From the NCBI RefSeq assembly GCF_018449575.1, contig NZ_JAAVUT010000019.1:1-64000 (forward strand): a stretch of 64,000 bases of DNA, given 5' to 3'. This stretch comes from Sodalis sp. dw_96 (GTDB lineage Bacteria > Pseudomonadota > Gammaproteobacteria > Enterobacterales > Enterobacteriaceae). Made by a program: the position numbers and the translations under genes. This document shows positions 46,246 to 56,010 of the stretch, in pieces (position 1 is the stretch's first letter; each line of letters opens with the position of its first letter). The notes beneath the pieces are model-generated. The model saw nothing but the letters and a program-made list of their open reading frames with translations, had not been told where the DNA came from and did no database searches.

Positions 46246-46498
46246 ATAAAAGCACCGCTTTCGCGGTGCTACATATTCACTCTGGACAGACAGAAAACTT
46301 ACCTATAATCCATGGAATACCAAGCGGCCTTATCCAGACCAAACCTGCAACACAACATCACACGATTAGCCAAAAGCCATTCAGACTCTCCACGATCTTC
46401 GACTCTTTACAACTCACACTTCACTGCTTTGCGCGAGACGTTGCGCGAGTCTCATACCCTGCAAGAATCCGCATGTCTTTTCGTTCCGGCTCATCGGT
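46246..46498 (-). ncRNA. gcvB: GcvB small RNA, enlarged form
   Basis: Hfq-dependent small RNA that represses many amino-acid and peptide transport mRNAs. Read on the minus strand, it starts ACCGATGAGCCGGAACGAAAAG as in E. coli from the GAGCCGG onwards, has the G/U-rich seed R1 GTGTGATGTTGTGTTG at about 46348-46363, a CTGTCTGTCC segment near the 3' end and the terminator GCACCGCGAAAGCGGTGC with a T-rich tail. It is divergent from gcvA and next to ygdI, the same place as in E. coli, so GcvA/GcvR control is expected. It is about 253 bases against about 205, because the first stem-loop (AGCC...AAAAG with CTTTTGGCT) holds some 70 extra bases. Ends are estimated from sequence. Confidence 0.9.
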
Positions 46499-46626
46499 AG
46501 CGCAACTATAGGTATTTGCTGGTACATCGACAACGGACAATTTATAATGGCTCGGATAAAAAAAACTAATAAGTCAGCTATCCATGCTTATTTTGCCATC
46601 CACCGGCTCTGATAAAGTGTCCCGAC

Positions 46627-47565
46627 ATGTCTAAACGCCTACCGCCGCTTAATGCCCTGCGGGCATTTGATGCGGCAGCCCGTCATTTAAGTTTCACCAA
46701 AGCGGCGGAAGAACTGTTTGTTACCCAGGCCGCGGTCAGCCATCAGATCAAATCGCTGGAGGATTTCCTGGGGTTGAAGCTATTTAGCCGCCGCAACCGT
46801 TCGCTGTTGCTAACCGAAGAGGGACAGAGTTATTATATTGATATAAAAGAAATTTTCTCGAATTTGGCGGACGCAACGCGAAAATTACAGTCGCGCAGCG
46901 CGAAAGGGGCTCTGACCGTTAGCCTGTTGCCCAGTTTCGCCATCCAATGGCTGGTGCCGCGACTGTCCAGTTTCAATGCCGCCTGGCCGGAAATCGATGT
47001 GCTGATCCAGGCGGTGGATCGCGAAGAGGACAAGCTGCCGGACGATGTGGATGTGGCGATATTTCATGGGCGCGGCAACTGGCCGGGGCTTAAGGTAGAA
47101 AAGCTCTACGCCGAGTATCTTTTGCCGGTATGCGCGCCATCTTTGCTCAGCGGCGAACATCCGCTGACGTCTCCGGCGGAGTTGATTAACCATACCCTCT
47201 TGCATGATGCTTCTCGCCGGGATTGGCAGGCTTTTACCCACCAGCTCGGGCTGTCGCATATCAATGTCCAGCAGGGGCCGATTTTCAGCCATAGCGTTAT
47301 GGTATTGCAGGCGGCGATCCACGGCCAGGGCGTCGCTTTGGCGAATAATGTCATGGCGCAGATGGAAATCGAAGCAGGTCGGCTCATCTGCCCCTTTAAC
47401 GATGTGCTGGTAAGTAAAAACGCTTTTTATCTGGTTTGTCATGACAGCCATGCGGAAGTGGGTAAAATAGCCGCCTTTCGTCAATGGATAATTGGGCGTG
47501 CCGCCAGCGAGCAGGAAAAATTTCGGGTTCGCTACAACAACGGCCAGACAGTTGGACCACAATGA
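46627..47565 (+). CDS. gcvA: GcvA, regulator of glycine cleavage and gcvB
   Basis: LysR-family regulator: activates the glycine cleavage operon with glycine and represses it with purines through GcvR, and drives gcvB. The helix-turn-helix is LSFTKAAEELFVTQAAVSHQIKSLEDFLG (about residues 21-49), and RAFDAAARHLSFTKAA in the N-terminus is typical of GcvA. The effector domain shows SLLPSFAIQWLVPRLSSF and AIHGQGVALANNVMA. The 312 residues compare with 305 in E. coli; the C-terminal end VRYNNGQTVGPQ is slightly longer. About 130 bases separate it from the 5' end of gcvB. Confidence 0.95.
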   Translation: MSKRLPPLNALRAFDAAARHLSFTKAAEELFVTQAAVSHQIKSLEDFLGLKLFSRRNRSLLLTEEGQSYYIDIKEIFSNLADATRKLQSRSAKGALTVSLLPSFAIQWLVPRLSSFNAAWPEIDVLIQAVDREEDKLPDDVDVAIFHGRGNWPGLKVEKLYAEYLLPVCAPSLLSGEHPLTSPAELINHTLLHDASRRDWQAFTHQLGLSHINVQQGPIFSHSVMVLQAAIHGQGVALANNVMAQMEIEAGRLICPFNDVLVSKNAFYLVCHDSHAEVGKIAAFRQWIIGRAASEQEKFRVRYNNGQTVGPQ

Positions 47566-47573
47566 CACTAATA

Positions 47574-47639
47574 ATATCCCCAATAGATTTCATGCTGCGG
47601 GCAGCCAACACACCCGCGTCTTGAAAGATGAAGGGTATA
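47574..47639. repeat. TATACCC palindromic repeat, short variant
   Basis: Ends ATATCCCCAATAGATTTCAT and TTGAAAGATGAAGGGTATA are inverted, with the GCAGCCAACACACCCGCG centre. Located between gcvA and ygdD, immediately after the gcvA stop, where it may serve as a 3' end structure. Confidence 0.7.
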
Positions 47640-47664
47640 ACAACGTAATCGTTAGGATTGTGAT

Positions 47665-48060
47665 ATGCGAAGTCGTTCCATGTTGGTTTTTGCCGCCGTC
47701 AGCGGCCTGGTCTATGTCGTGCTCGGCGCTTTCGGCGCCCATGTGTTGAGCCAGACGCTGGGTGAGTTGGAAATGTCCTGGCTGAGAACCGGCCTGCAGT
47801 ACCAAGCTTTCCATACGCTGGCCATTATGGCGCTCAGCGTTGCGACGCAGCGCCACGCCAGCCTGTGGTTTTATTGGAGCGGCGTCATGCTGGCTATCGG
47901 CATCGTGCTTTTCAGCGGCAGTCTTTACTGCCTGGCCTTGTCGCACCTGCATATGTGGGTGTATATCACCCCCGTGGGCGGGGTCTGCTTTTTAGCCGGT
48001 TGGCTATTAATGCTCACCGGTGCGCTGCGTCTCAAAAAGAAGGCCGAACGCCGTGAATAA
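47665..48060 (+). CDS. ygdD: YgdD, DUF423 inner-membrane protein
   Basis: A 131-residue membrane protein with four hydrophobic segments (about 5-25, 45-62, 70-90 and 98-120). It follows E. coli YgdD closely: [44 protein letters not shown] and [16 protein letters not shown]. Function unknown. The end overlaps the GTG start of rlmM, so the two are translationally coupled, as in E. coli. Confidence 0.94.
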   Translation: MRSRSMLVFAAVSGLVYVVLGAFGAHVLSQTLGELEMSWLRTGLQYQAFHTLAIMALSVATQRHASLWFYWSGVMLAIGIVLFSGSLYCLALSHLHMWVYITPVGGVCFLAGWLLMLTGALRLKKKAERRE

Positions 48061-49153
48061 AGTGATTTTGTATTGTCGACCCGGGTTTGAAAAAGAGTGT
48101 GCGGCGGAGATCACCGATAAAGCCGCCGCGCTGGAGATTTTTGGTTTTGTGCGGGTAAAAGAGCACAGCGGCTATATCATATTCGAGTGCTATCAGCATG
48201 ATGAAGCCGATCGATTGCTGCGTGAAATTCCCTTCGCCGACCTGATCTTTGCCCGGCAAATGCTGCTCACCGGCGAGTTATTGCGTGATTTGCCGCCGGA
48301 GGATCGCATTACACCTATCGTCGGAATGTTGACCGGCGCCGTTAATGGCGCGGGGGACGTACGGGTGGAAGTGCCGGATACCAATGAAAGCAAAGAACTG
48401 ATGAAGTTCTGCCGCAAATTCACCGTGCCCCTGCGAGGAGCTCTGCGTGCCCAGAAGCTGCTCACCCCGCAGGAAAAAGCCAATCGCCCGGTTATCCATG
48501 TGTTTTTTATCGCGCCGGGCTGTTGTTATGTGGGCTACTCCTACAGTAATAACAACTCGCCCTTTTATATGGGGATCCCCCGCCTCAAGTTCCCTTCCGA
48601 GGCTCCCAGCCGGTCCACGCTTAAGCTGGAAGAAGCGTTCCACGTCTTTATCCCCAGCGATGAATGGGATGAACGGCTGGGCAGCGGCATGTATGCTGTG
48701 GATTTGGGGGCCAGCCCCGGCGGCTGGACCTATCAATTGGTGAAGCGCAGCATGATGGTGCATGCTGTGGATAACGGCGACATGGCCCAAAGCCTGATGG
48801 ACACCGGCCAGGTCATCCATCACCATGCCGACGGGTTCAAATTCGAGCCGCCGCGCAACAATGTCTACTGGCTGGTGTGCGACATGGTGGAACAGCCGGC
48901 GCGGGTGGCGCAGCTTGCCGCCGATTGGCTGGTAAAAGGCTGGTGCCGCGAAGCCATCATCAATCTCAAATTGCCGATGAAAAAACGATATGAAGAAGTC
49001 TGCCAAAGCCTGGATCTGCTGCGCAATAGCCTGAAGGAAAACAGCGTCCATGGGGAAATCCATGCCAAACAGCTTTATCACGATCGCGAAGAGGTGACTG
49101 TGCATATACGCCGCTTTTGGAGCGCCGTACCCGGACGCCGCGATGAGCGATAA
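48053..49153 (+). CDS. rlmM: RlmM, 23S rRNA 2'-O-ribose C2498 methyltransferase
   Basis: SAM-dependent enzyme that methylates C2498 of 23S rRNA before ribosome assembly. It has an N-terminal THUMP-like domain (about 1-140), then a Rossmann methyltransferase domain with the SAM motif [15 protein letters not shown] and the catalytic-type sequence [11 protein letters not shown]...[12 protein letters not shown]. The GTG start at 48053 gives [19 protein letters not shown], 366 residues, the exact length of the E. coli protein; it overlaps the ygdD stop. The frame opens 11 codons earlier inside ygdD. Confidence 0.96.
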   Translation: MNKVILYCRPGFEKECAAEITDKAAALEIFGFVRVKEHSGYIIFECYQHDEADRLLREIPFADLIFARQMLLTGELLRDLPPEDRITPIVGMLTGAVNGAGDVRVEVPDTNESKELMKFCRKFTVPLRGALRAQKLLTPQEKANRPVIHVFFIAPGCCYVGYSYSNNNSPFYMGIPRLKFPSEAPSRSTLKLEEAFHVFIPSDEWDERLGSGMYAVDLGASPGGWTYQLVKRSMMVHAVDNGDMAQSLMDTGQVIHHHADGFKFEPPRNNVYWLVCDMVEQPARVAQLAADWLVKGWCREAIINLKLPMKKRYEEVCQSLDLLRNSLKENSVHGEIHAKQLYHDREEVTVHIRRFWSAVPGRRDER

Positions 49154-49300
49154 TCGACGGGCCCGGGTAGAATAAGGGTCCGAAAGGGCCTTTGGTGACA
49201 TGCACCTTACCACTCCCGAACATAAGCGCAGCCATGGGACGCAAATAACATTGAAGTCATGCGGGAGCGCTCTGACACCCGCTATGGTTGCTTCCGACGC

Positions 49301-51226
49301 CTAGCTTGTCAGCCCGAAGCCGCGGGGATATAGTAGCCCCGCGGTATGACCGAGACTGTCGACATTATAAATATTGACCGGCAATCCGCCCTTCGCCGAC
49401 AGTTTGCCGATGATAACCTCAGTGGCCGCGTTCAGGGACATGCCGCGCTGGTTATGCTTATCGGATCCATAAAAAGAGTAGGTCGCCAACACCGCATCGG
49501 CCTTGTCGTGATAATTAGCAACGTCATAGGGCGCTTTCAACGAGAGATAGATCACCTTCTTACTGGCTGCTTTAGCGATGTTAATGGCTTCCTGAATTTT
49601 ATCTTTTTCAGAAGAGGCTGAAGAGGACGGATCGGGTGATTTCGACGATCCGGCGACGTTTATTTTCTCACTGACGCGGTCAGACATATTACCGATAATC
49701 AATATATCGTATTTTTTGATGTTCAACTTCCGCAGCCAGGCCTTTTCATATGAATCCTCACTCCGTACCGAATGGTAGCCATTTTCACGCAGGGTATATT
49801 CAATGGCCGCGCTCTGTTCAGCCCAGGGCATTAAAATATAGATATTTTGAGATTTTTCTTTTAGGGGGATAACTTGATTGTCATTTTTTAATAAGGTAAC
49901 TGAGCTGTCGGCAATCTCCTTTTCCAACGTTCTGCTCAGCGTTACGTCATGAGAAAAATCTTTTCTAACCGGCGCTATAATGTTTTTTTCCAATTTTAAA
50001 TCGATAATCCGGCTGACGGAGGCTGTAATGGCCTTTTCATCAATAACCTTTTCGGTAATTTTTTTAGCCAGGTAATTTATCAAAGTCTTCAATTTAAACT
50101 CGTCTTCAGCGCAGTATACGCGCAGGGGCATAAGCGCGATATCGACACCGGCCTTGAATATCTCTTCCATTACAGTATGTATATGAAAATTATCACTGAT
50201 CGCTTTCATATCCAGCGCGTCGGTAATGGTGACCCCTTTAAACCCCAGTTCGCCGCGTAATAAATCGGTCTGTATTTTTTTTGACAAGGTTGCCGGCAGG
50301 ATGATCTCTTCTCCTCCTTTGTTCTTCACCTTAGTGTCGTCAAGGGCCGGATATTGGATATGGGCGGTCATAATCATATCCGGCGCTTCACCGGAGGTTA
50401 TAGCGTCGCGGTAGGGGGCCAGATCGATGTCGTGAGCATCCTGGCGGCTTTTGGTCACCACCGGCAGGCCAAGATGAGAGTCGGTTACCGTATCCCCATG
50501 GCCGGGGAAATGTTTGGCGACGCTCACCACGTTTTTGCTGCCAATGCCTCCGATCATCTTCCGGGCCAGAAGGCTGACTGTTGCCGGATCGTCGCCAAAC
50601 GAACGAACATTTATCACCGGGTTGTTCTGGTTATTGTTGACATCCATCACCGGTGCGAAAAGGGTATTAATACCGAGGGATAACACATCCCGTGCCATGA
50701 CGCACCCCTGCTTGTAGGCCAGTTCGTTTTCCCCCCGGCCCTCCATGGCGGCGCCCAATGCCATATTACCCGAAAAAGAGGAGAACTCGCCCCGGGGCAG
50801 CCGAAAGACGCTGCCGCCCTCATTATCAATGGCGATAAATAACGGAATGCCTTCCGCCGTCATGGTTCCCCGGAGATCTTCAGTGAGTTTTTGTATTTGC
50901 TCTTTATTCTTCAGATTATTGGCAAACAGAATAATTCCACCAATGTGATTATGCCAGATGATGTTTCTTATGGTTTCGGTGAGCAGCACCATATCCTGCT
51001 TATCGTTAATTAAGTTATCTTCCCACCAGAAACGAAAATCCAGCATGATTTTTTGACCTATTTTTTCTTTTAAGGTCATTTTTTCCACTATTTTGTCGCT
51101 ATTGCTTACCTCCGCCAAAGCGTTGTTGAGAGCCTGGTTAACCTTCGGATCGTCATTGGGGAAATCAGCAAGACGATCAATGGACGGCAAGGCATTAGCA
51201 GAGGCAGGAAATAATATTGGGAGCAT
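49301..51226 (-). CDS. GH3 family NagZ-type beta-N-acetylglucosaminidase, two-domain
   Basis: Glycoside hydrolase family 3. The first domain has the N-acetylhexosaminidase marks IDNEGGSVFRLPRG and KHFPGHGDTVTDSH (about 238-252), the latter with the histidine that serves as acid/base in NagZ, and the nucleophile in GVTITDALDMKAI. Unlike E. coli NagZ (about 340 residues), it has a second alpha/beta sandwich domain (about 430-641), as in Bacillus NagZ/YbbD. It likely acts on cell-wall fragments or chitin sugars. The start is uncertain: the ATG at 51226 gives MLPILFPASANA, a poor signal peptide; the frame runs to 51325. No lipobox is seen. It replaces the fucose genes present between rlmM and xni in E. 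coli, and is AT-richer than its neighbours, which suggests transfer. Confidence 0.85.
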   Translation of the reverse strand: MLPILFPASANALPSIDRLADFPNDDPKVNQALNNALAEVSNSDKIVEKMTLKEKIGQKIMLDFRFWWEDNLINDKQDMVLLTETIRNIIWHNHIGGIILFANNLKNKEQIQKLTEDLRGTMTAEGIPLFIAIDNEGGSVFRLPRGEFSSFSGNMALGAAMEGRGENELAYKQGCVMARDVLSLGINTLFAPVMDVNNNQNNPVINVRSFGDDPATVSLLARKMIGGIGSKNVVSVAKHFPGHGDTVTDSHLGLPVVTKSRQDAHDIDLAPYRDAITSGEAPDMIMTAHIQYPALDDTKVKNKGGEEIILPATLSKKIQTDLLRGELGFKGVTITDALDMKAISDNFHIHTVMEEIFKAGVDIALMPLRVYCAEDEFKLKTLINYLAKKITEKVIDEKAITASVSRIIDLKLEKNIIAPVRKDFSHDVTLSRTLEKEIADSSVTLLKNDNQVIPLKEKSQNIYILMPWAEQSAAIEYTLRENGYHSVRSEDSYEKAWLRKLNIKKYDILIIGNMSDRVSEKINVAGSSKSPDPSSSASSEKDKIQEAINIAKAASKKVIYLSLKAPYDVANYHDKADAVLATYSFYGSDKHNQRGMSLNAATEVIIGKLSAKGGLPVNIYNVDSLGHTAGLLYPRGFGLTS

Positions 51227-51469
51227 ATATTTCTCACAATTATAATGTGCAATTGAATGACAAGATATATAAGTAATGAATGAAAAGCGTTGCCGGCAGA
51301 ATATAATACAGTTTGAAAAATACAATGTTGATATTATCTTAACAGACTAACTTCAACTGAAAGAGAACGGCCTTCCAATATTAAACACGGCGACTTCGAA
51401 GATATTTTGGGCAAAACGCGGAGCGGTTTATGTCACCGAAGGCGGCGCGGTGGCCACCTGAATAGAGAT

Positions 51470-52225
51470 TCAACGGGGTAGCCGTAACTGCTGCAGATTG
51501 CCTTGCAGTGTAACGCCGGTATCAAGCGTCGCCACCCGGCGGCATATAAAGGCTATTTCCCGCTGCGGCTCAAGTTTGTTCCGCCATTTTGGCGGGACAT
51601 CGGCCAATTGTTCATAAAGGTTTTCCAGGCTGCCGGCCTGGCTGATGAGCTGCGCCGCGGTTTTGGCGCCGATACCGGCGACGCCGGGAATCTTGCTGCC
51701 GTTGATGCCGGCCAACCCCCAGTAATCGGGCAATTGCTGTGGCTGTACACCGAAGGTACCGGTGATAAACGGCAGGTCCAGCCAGCGTTTCTGAAAATAA
51801 TCCCTGATTTGGATCGCCGGAGACAATAGCTGGCAATATCCCTTATCGGTGGAAACCAGGGTAACGCGATGCCCGGCGGCGGCGACTTTAAAGGCCAGCG
51901 TCGCGGCGATATCGTCCGCTTCATAACCGGTTAACTGCCAGGATGCCACCCCGGTTTGGCTGAACAGATGCTTGATGTCGGGCAACAGTACGCGCAGCTC
52001 GCCGGGCATCGGCGCGCGTCCGCTTTTGTAGCCCGGCAATAGTCGATGACGCCAGCTTTCGTTACGCTGTTCATCGTCGAACACCGCCACCGCGTGGGTC
52101 GGTTCACTATGAAAAATCAGCTGCTTCAGCGCATGGTCGCAGGCTGAGGGGCAGGATGGACCCTGGGTGGCGTGCATGCGGCGAATGAGATTCAAGGCAT
52201 CCACAATCAATAAATGAACCGTCAT
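51470..52225 (-). CDS. xni: Xni, flap endonuclease-like protein
   Basis: Homologue of the 5' nuclease domain of DNA polymerase I, called exonuclease IX in E. coli, with flap endonuclease activity. 251 residues, equal to E. coli. It starts [19 protein letters not shown] with the first metal aspartate; the sequence has the acidic [12 protein letters not shown] and the helix-hairpin-helix [17 protein letters not shown], which binds DNA. The E. coli protein lacks some of the metal-binding carboxylates of Pol I, and the same is likely here. The gap to the GH3 gene, about 240 bases, shows no gene. Confidence 0.95.
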   Translation of the reverse strand: MTVHLLIVDALNLIRRMHATQGPSCPSACDHALKQLIFHSEPTHAVAVFDDEQRNESWRHRLLPGYKSGRAPMPGELRVLLPDIKHLFSQTGVASWQLTGYEADDIAATLAFKVAAAGHRVTLVSTDKGYCQLLSPAIQIRDYFQKRWLDLPFITGTFGVQPQQLPDYWGLAGINGSKIPGVAGIGAKTAAQLISQAGSLENLYEQLADVPPKWRNKLEPQREIAFICRRVATLDTGVTLQGNLQQLRLPR

Positions 52226-52305
52226 GGCGTGTCGTCCTTATCATCATCCAACGGGAGGGGGACAGGGTATCCATGTTTCACCCTGTCCCCTGGCAGGTCT
52301 GGGGG

Positions 52306-53670
52306 CTAAATGCAGATCTCGTAGCAGGGAATATAGGCGCTGCCCGGCAATTTCATGCGGTGTTGCGCGACAAAACCTTGCAGCAGGAGATCCATGCGTT
52401 TCATGATATCCGGGTCGCCGCGAAGTTTATAGGGGCCGTGCTGTTCAATGGACTGGATGCCGTTTTCCTTTACGTTGCCGGCGACAATGCCGGAAAATGC
52501 CCGCCGCAATGCCGCCGCCAGCTGTTCGGCCGGCTGATCGCGGTGCAAATTCAGATTAGCCATGTTTTCATGGGTGGGATCGAACGGGTGCTGCAGATCC
52601 TGCGCCACCTTCAGCGACCAATTGAAGCTGTAGGCATCGCCGCTGCTGCGCCGGTTTTCCTTGACCCTGGGCATGGCTTTTTTCATTTGGCGGGCCACTT
52701 CCGCCGCATCGTCAATGATGATGGTGTAATGCCTGCGGGCCTCTTCCCCCAGGGTACTGACGACAAATTCGTCCAACACCCGGAAATAATCGGCGCTGAT
52801 GCCCGGACCGGTAAGAATCAGCGGCAATACCTGTTCCTTATTGGCCGGATTCATCATGATCCCCAGCAAATATAACAACTCTTCGGCGGTGCCCACCCCG
52901 CCCGGGAAAATAATGATGCCGTGGCCGATGCGGACAAACGCTTCCAGCCGTTTTTCAATATCCGGCATGATAATCAGTTCATTCACCAGCGGATTGGGCG
53001 GCTCGGCGGCGATAATGGACGGTTCGGTCATACCGATAAAGCGTCCTTCCTTGTAACGCTGCTGGGCATGGCCCACCGCCGCGCCTTTCATCGGCGCCTC
53101 CATGGCCCCCGGCCCGCAGCCGGTGCAGATATTCAGTTCACGCAGGCCCAATTGGCTGCCTACTTTACGGGCATACAGATATTCGGTTTCACTGATGGAA
53201 TGACCGCCCCAGCAGACAATCATATTCGGCGCTTCCCCCACATGTAAGCCGCGGGCGTTGCGCATAATGGAAAAGATTAAATTGGTGATATGCACTGAAT
53301 TATTCAGGTTAAGACTCTGATGGTGGCCGGCTGAGACAATCTGTCCATTAACGAACAGAATATCCCGCAGCACCGCGAACAGGTTCGCCTGGATCGAGCG
53401 GATAAGACTGCCGTCGACAAAGGCCTCTTCAGGCGGGTTCACCAGTTCCAGCTTCACCCCGCGCTCACGGCGCAGCACATTGATATCGAAATCCTGGAAG
53501 CGGGCCAGCAGTTCTTTGCTGCTGTCGGTCTGGGCGCCTGAATTTAATACCGCCAGCGAACAGTTGCGGAACAGACGATAGAGATCGCTGCTGGCAGTGC
53601 GTTTGAGCATATCCACTTCAAGTTGTGACAATAAATCCATTGAACCGAGGGGGCTGATATGCGTAATCAA
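52306..53670 (-). CDS. ppnN: PpnN (YgdH), nucleotide 5'-monophosphate nucleosidase
   Basis: LOG-family enzyme that splits purine and pyrimidine nucleoside monophosphates into base and ribose 5-phosphate, stimulated by (p)ppGpp in E. coli. The Rossmann part has the motifs [16 protein letters not shown] and [16 protein letters not shown], the PGGxGTxxE signature. Flanking domains bind alarmone in the tetramer. The start is a TTG at 53670 ([17 protein letters not shown]), preceded by AAGGAG and giving 454 residues, exactly as in E. coli. The frame opens ten codons earlier. Confidence 0.95.
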   Translation of the reverse strand: MITHISPLGSMDLLSQLEVDMLKRTASSDLYRLFRNCSLAVLNSGAQTDSSKELLARFQDFDINVLRRERGVKLELVNPPEEAFVDGSLIRSIQANLFAVLRDILFVNGQIVSAGHHQSLNLNNSVHITNLIFSIMRNARGLHVGEAPNMIVCWGGHSISETEYLYARKVGSQLGLRELNICTGCGPGAMEAPMKGAAVGHAQQRYKEGRFIGMTEPSIIAAEPPNPLVNELIIMPDIEKRLEAFVRIGHGIIIFPGGVGTAEELLYLLGIMMNPANKEQVLPLILTGPGISADYFRVLDEFVVSTLGEEARRHYTIIIDDAAEVARQMKKAMPRVKENRRSSGDAYSFNWSLKVAQDLQHPFDPTHENMANLNLHRDQPAEQLAAALRRAFSGIVAGNVKENGIQSIEQHGPYKLRGDPDIMKRMDLLLQGFVAQHRMKLPGSAYIPCYEICI

Positions 53671-53724
53671 AATAACTCCTTGGTGCGCGGTTTCGCACAA
53701 AATTTTTATTCAAATGCTCGTCGT

Positions 53725-53797
53725 TATATACCCAATTGATTTCGAGCTGTAGCCAGGCGCAGCCAACGCACCTGTAACGTGAAAGATGACGGATAAA
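53725..53797. repeat. TATACCC palindromic repeat, short variant
   Basis: TATACCCAATTGATTTCGAG and the inverted CGTGAAAGATGACGGATAAA flank CAGGCGCAGCCAACGCACCTG. Situated in the gap of about 130 bases between queF and ppnN. Confidence 0.65.
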
Positions 53798-53800
53798 ACA

Positions 53801-54679
53801 TTATTGCCGCGCCAGACGGCCGGACGACGGCACAAATTGCGTATTGCTGCGCCACGGGTTGATATCCAGTCCGCCGCGACGGGTGTAGCGGGCATAGACC
53901 GATAGCTGCTCCGGGTGGCATAAATGCATCAGATCGGTAAAAATCCGTTCCACGCATTGTTCATGGAATTCGTTATGATGGCGAAAAGACACCACATAGC
54001 GCAATAAGGCTTCGCGATTGATGCGCGGGCCGCGATAGGTGATTTGCAACGATCCCCAATCCGGCTGATGGGTGATCAGGCAATTAGATTTCAACAAGTG
54101 GCTGACCAGGGTTTCGCTGACCGTTGCGCCATCGTCCGCGGCGTGCCGAAGCCATTTATTGCTGAAGGTATAATCGTCGATGCGGATATCCTGCCCGTCA
54201 ATGCATTCGCCGGAAAATTCGGCGACGCCCCGGCTGCCCATCTCGCCAAGGGGCATCAACGCCAGATTCACGTCCCCTTCGGCGCAGCGGGCGAGATCGC
54301 GGATTAAAACATCCCGTACCGTAGCCCAGTCGGCAAATCGGGTCTGGTTAAAGCTGTTAAGATAAAGCTTGAAGCTTTTGGATTCGATGAGATTGCGGCT
54401 GGCGGCGTCAAGACTCATTTCACCAATGGCCACCTGCGGCACGCCCCGGTCGTTGAGCCAGGACAATTCGTACAGCGTCCAGATATCGGCGCCGTGAAAT
54501 CCCAGCGTTTGCGGCGTCAAACCCAGGGGCTCGCGGTTAAGGGCGCGCGGCACCGCCTGCAGTAAGGCGGCGTCATAGCGATCGCTATAGGGAGTGGGTT
54601 TACCCAGCGTCAGCGATGCCAACGCCTGTTGATTTTCATAAGCGGACATATCTTTCGTAGACATAGCTTTAGTGGACAT
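53801..54679 (-). CDS. queF: QueF, NADPH-dependent 7-cyano-7-deazaguanine reductase
   Basis: Reduces preQ0 to preQ1 in queuosine synthesis. It is a bimodular T-fold enzyme. The catalytic cysteine lies in [18 protein letters not shown], the NADPH motif [17 protein letters not shown] is in the N-terminal half, and substrate binding is by [17 protein letters not shown]. From ATG at 54649 the length is 282, as in E. coli, beginning [13 protein letters not shown]. Two more in-frame ATGs lie upstream in a triplicated ATGTC-AC-AAAG unit; 54679 is given because AGGG stands before it. The true start remains open. Neighbours ppnN and syd are as in E. coli. Confidence 0.95.
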   Translation of the reverse strand: MSTKAMSTKDMSAYENQQALASLTLGKPTPYSDRYDAALLQAVPRALNREPLGLTPQTLGFHGADIWTLYELSWLNDRGVPQVAIGEMSLDAASRNLIESKSFKLYLNSFNQTRFADWATVRDVLIRDLARCAEGDVNLALMPLGEMGSRGVAEFSGECIDGQDIRIDDYTFSNKWLRHAADDGATVSETLVSHLLKSNCLITHQPDWGSLQITYRGPRINREALLRYVVSFRHHNEFHEQCVERIFTDLMHLCHPEQLSVYARYTRRGGLDINPWRSNTQFVPSSGRLARQ

Positions 54680-54753
54680 AAAATAGTTACCCTGAATCCT
54701 TCTTGTTACTATGGGTCTAGTGTAACGTAGAGCGCCGCAAGATGAGAGAGATT

Positions 54754-55302
54754 ATGGATTACCAAGTGTCACAGGCATTGCAGGCATTCACCCGCCGCTA
54801 TCAGCAGCACTGGCAGACCGCCACCGGCGGCGCCCCCGCCAGCCGCGCGCTGTTCGGGGTGCCGTCCCCTTGCGTTATCGGTGAGCATGGGGATCAGGTC
54901 TACTGGCAGCCCTGTCCGCCGCCGGAAGGCCTGACCCTGGCCGGGGTGGAGCGGGCGCTGGAGATGCAATTGCAGCCGGCGGCGGAAGCGTTTTATTGCA
55001 GTCAGCTGGCGGGAGATATGTCGGCACGTTATCTCGATCGCCCGCTGGAATTGCTGCAGGTATGGAGCGAGGCCGACGGTATTCGCATCCAGGAAAATCT
55101 TATCGGCCATCTGCTGATGCAAAAAAGGCTGAAATTGCCGCCGACGCTGTTTATCGCCACTACCGAATCCGAACTGACGCTCATCTCCGTTTGCAATCTC
55201 AGCGGGCAAATTCTCCTGGAAGAACTCGGCCGAAAAAACCGCACGGTGCTGGCTGATAACCTGCCGGCGTTTTTATCTCTGCTGGAACCTGAAGTAGCCT
55301 GA
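54754..55302 (+). CDS. syd: Syd, SecY-interacting protein
   Basis: Peripheral cytoplasmic-face protein that binds SecY and may check the assembly of the SecYEG translocon. It starts MDYQVSQALQAFTRRYQQHW; family parts are LFGVPSPCVIGEHGDQVYWQP, RALEMQLQPAAEAFYCSQLAGDM and the strongly conserved IQENLIGHLLMQKRLKLPPTLFIATTESE. The ATG at 54754, with AGAGAG upstream, gives 182 residues (E. coli 181); another ATG lies four codons earlier. It is divergent from queF and precedes csrB, as in E. coli. Confidence 0.94.
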   Translation: MDYQVSQALQAFTRRYQQHWQTATGGAPASRALFGVPSPCVIGEHGDQVYWQPCPPPEGLTLAGVERALEMQLQPAAEAFYCSQLAGDMSARYLDRPLELLQVWSEADGIRIQENLIGHLLMQKRLKLPPTLFIATTESELTLISVCNLSGQILLEELGRKNRTVLADNLPAFLSLLEPEVA

Positions 55303-55330
55303 ATGAATTTGTCGTATTTGTTGAAAAAAA

Positions 55331-55348
55331 TGTAAGAGATCTCTTACA
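55331..55348. promoter_or_regulatory. UvrY/GacA-type binding site upstream of csrB
   Basis: TGTAAGAGATCTCTTACA is a perfect 18-base palindrome that matches the GacA/UvrY box TGTAAGN6CTTACA. It lies about 205-220 bases before the csrB 5' end, as the distal UvrY site of E. coli csrB does. AATCAATTT near 55518-55528 could be an IHF site that bends DNA between box and promoter. Confidence 0.8.
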
Positions 55349-55552
55349 AATACTGTGAGACATTGCAGGAAAAATAACTTTAAATTCTGGCCTGAAATGC
55401 TGATAATTTCCCATTAATCAATGAATTAATTAGCAGTATTAGCAGTGCAAGTGAGAACAATATCTTCCGTTATGTATAACTGTCTTGTATAAAGCCTTCA
55501 ATTAAGCGATCTTATCAATCAATTTAACGACGCGGCTATTTTAAATGTTTTA

Positions 55553-55871
55553 GCCGCCGACGGACAAGGATGGGCTCAGGAAGAGCCGGAATAGGGAGGG
55601 ACGCAGGAACGCGCCCGGATATTACAGGACGATGATCGGGACACCTCCAGGATGGAGAATGTGAGTGGATCAGGGAGAATCCGCGGGCAGGAAGGCCACA
55701 AGGACATACGTCGGACGACGTAGTCGGTTTCAAGGATGGAAATTGCCGATACGGATCGTTGCAAGGTTATAGCGTTTATAACTTTTCATGGATGAACGCA
55801 GGGAGCACAGCGATAGCGGGAGTGCTATAAATGAACCGGGGGTACTGTTTCGACAGTACCCCCTTTTCTTT
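55553..55871 (+). ncRNA. csrB: CsrB, CsrA-sequestering RNA
   Basis: Regulatory RNA that binds many CsrA dimers and so lifts CsrA repression. About 23 GGA motifs occur between 55561 and 55830, many in CAGGA or AAGGA loops, including GGACACCTCCAGGATGGAGA and GCAGGAAGGCCA, nearly identical to E. coli CsrB. The RNA ends in a strong terminator GGGGGTACTGTTTCGACAGT-ACCCCC followed by a T-rich tail (to 55871). Position between syd and the yqcC-truC genes is as in E. coli. A weak -10-like TTTAAAT lies at 55539-55545. The 5' end is an estimate. A UvrY-type palindrome upstream and CsrA-controlled decay are expected. Confidence 0.92.
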
Positions 55872-55929
55872 GTGCGTTTATCCCCTCGTTAATGGCGGAG
55901 ATCCACCATGATGGTCTATCATGGGCGGC

Positions 55930-55990
55930 TATATACCCCTCATCATTCAAGTTGATACGCTTAGCCGCAACTCGACTTCCATCGGGTATG
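55930..55990. repeat. TATACCC palindromic repeat, short variant
   Basis: TATATACCCCTCATCATTCA to CGACTTCCATCGGGTATGG, with inverted AAGTTGATACGC-TTAGCCGCAACT in the middle. It lies just before the ydcF-like gene. Confidence 0.6.
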
Positions 55991-56010
55991 GTTAATTAAG
56001 GAGCGTCGCC

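Noticed and set aside
46266-46511. Small plus-strand open frames opposite GcvB
   Set aside because: They are the complement of the small RNA and have no ribosome site.
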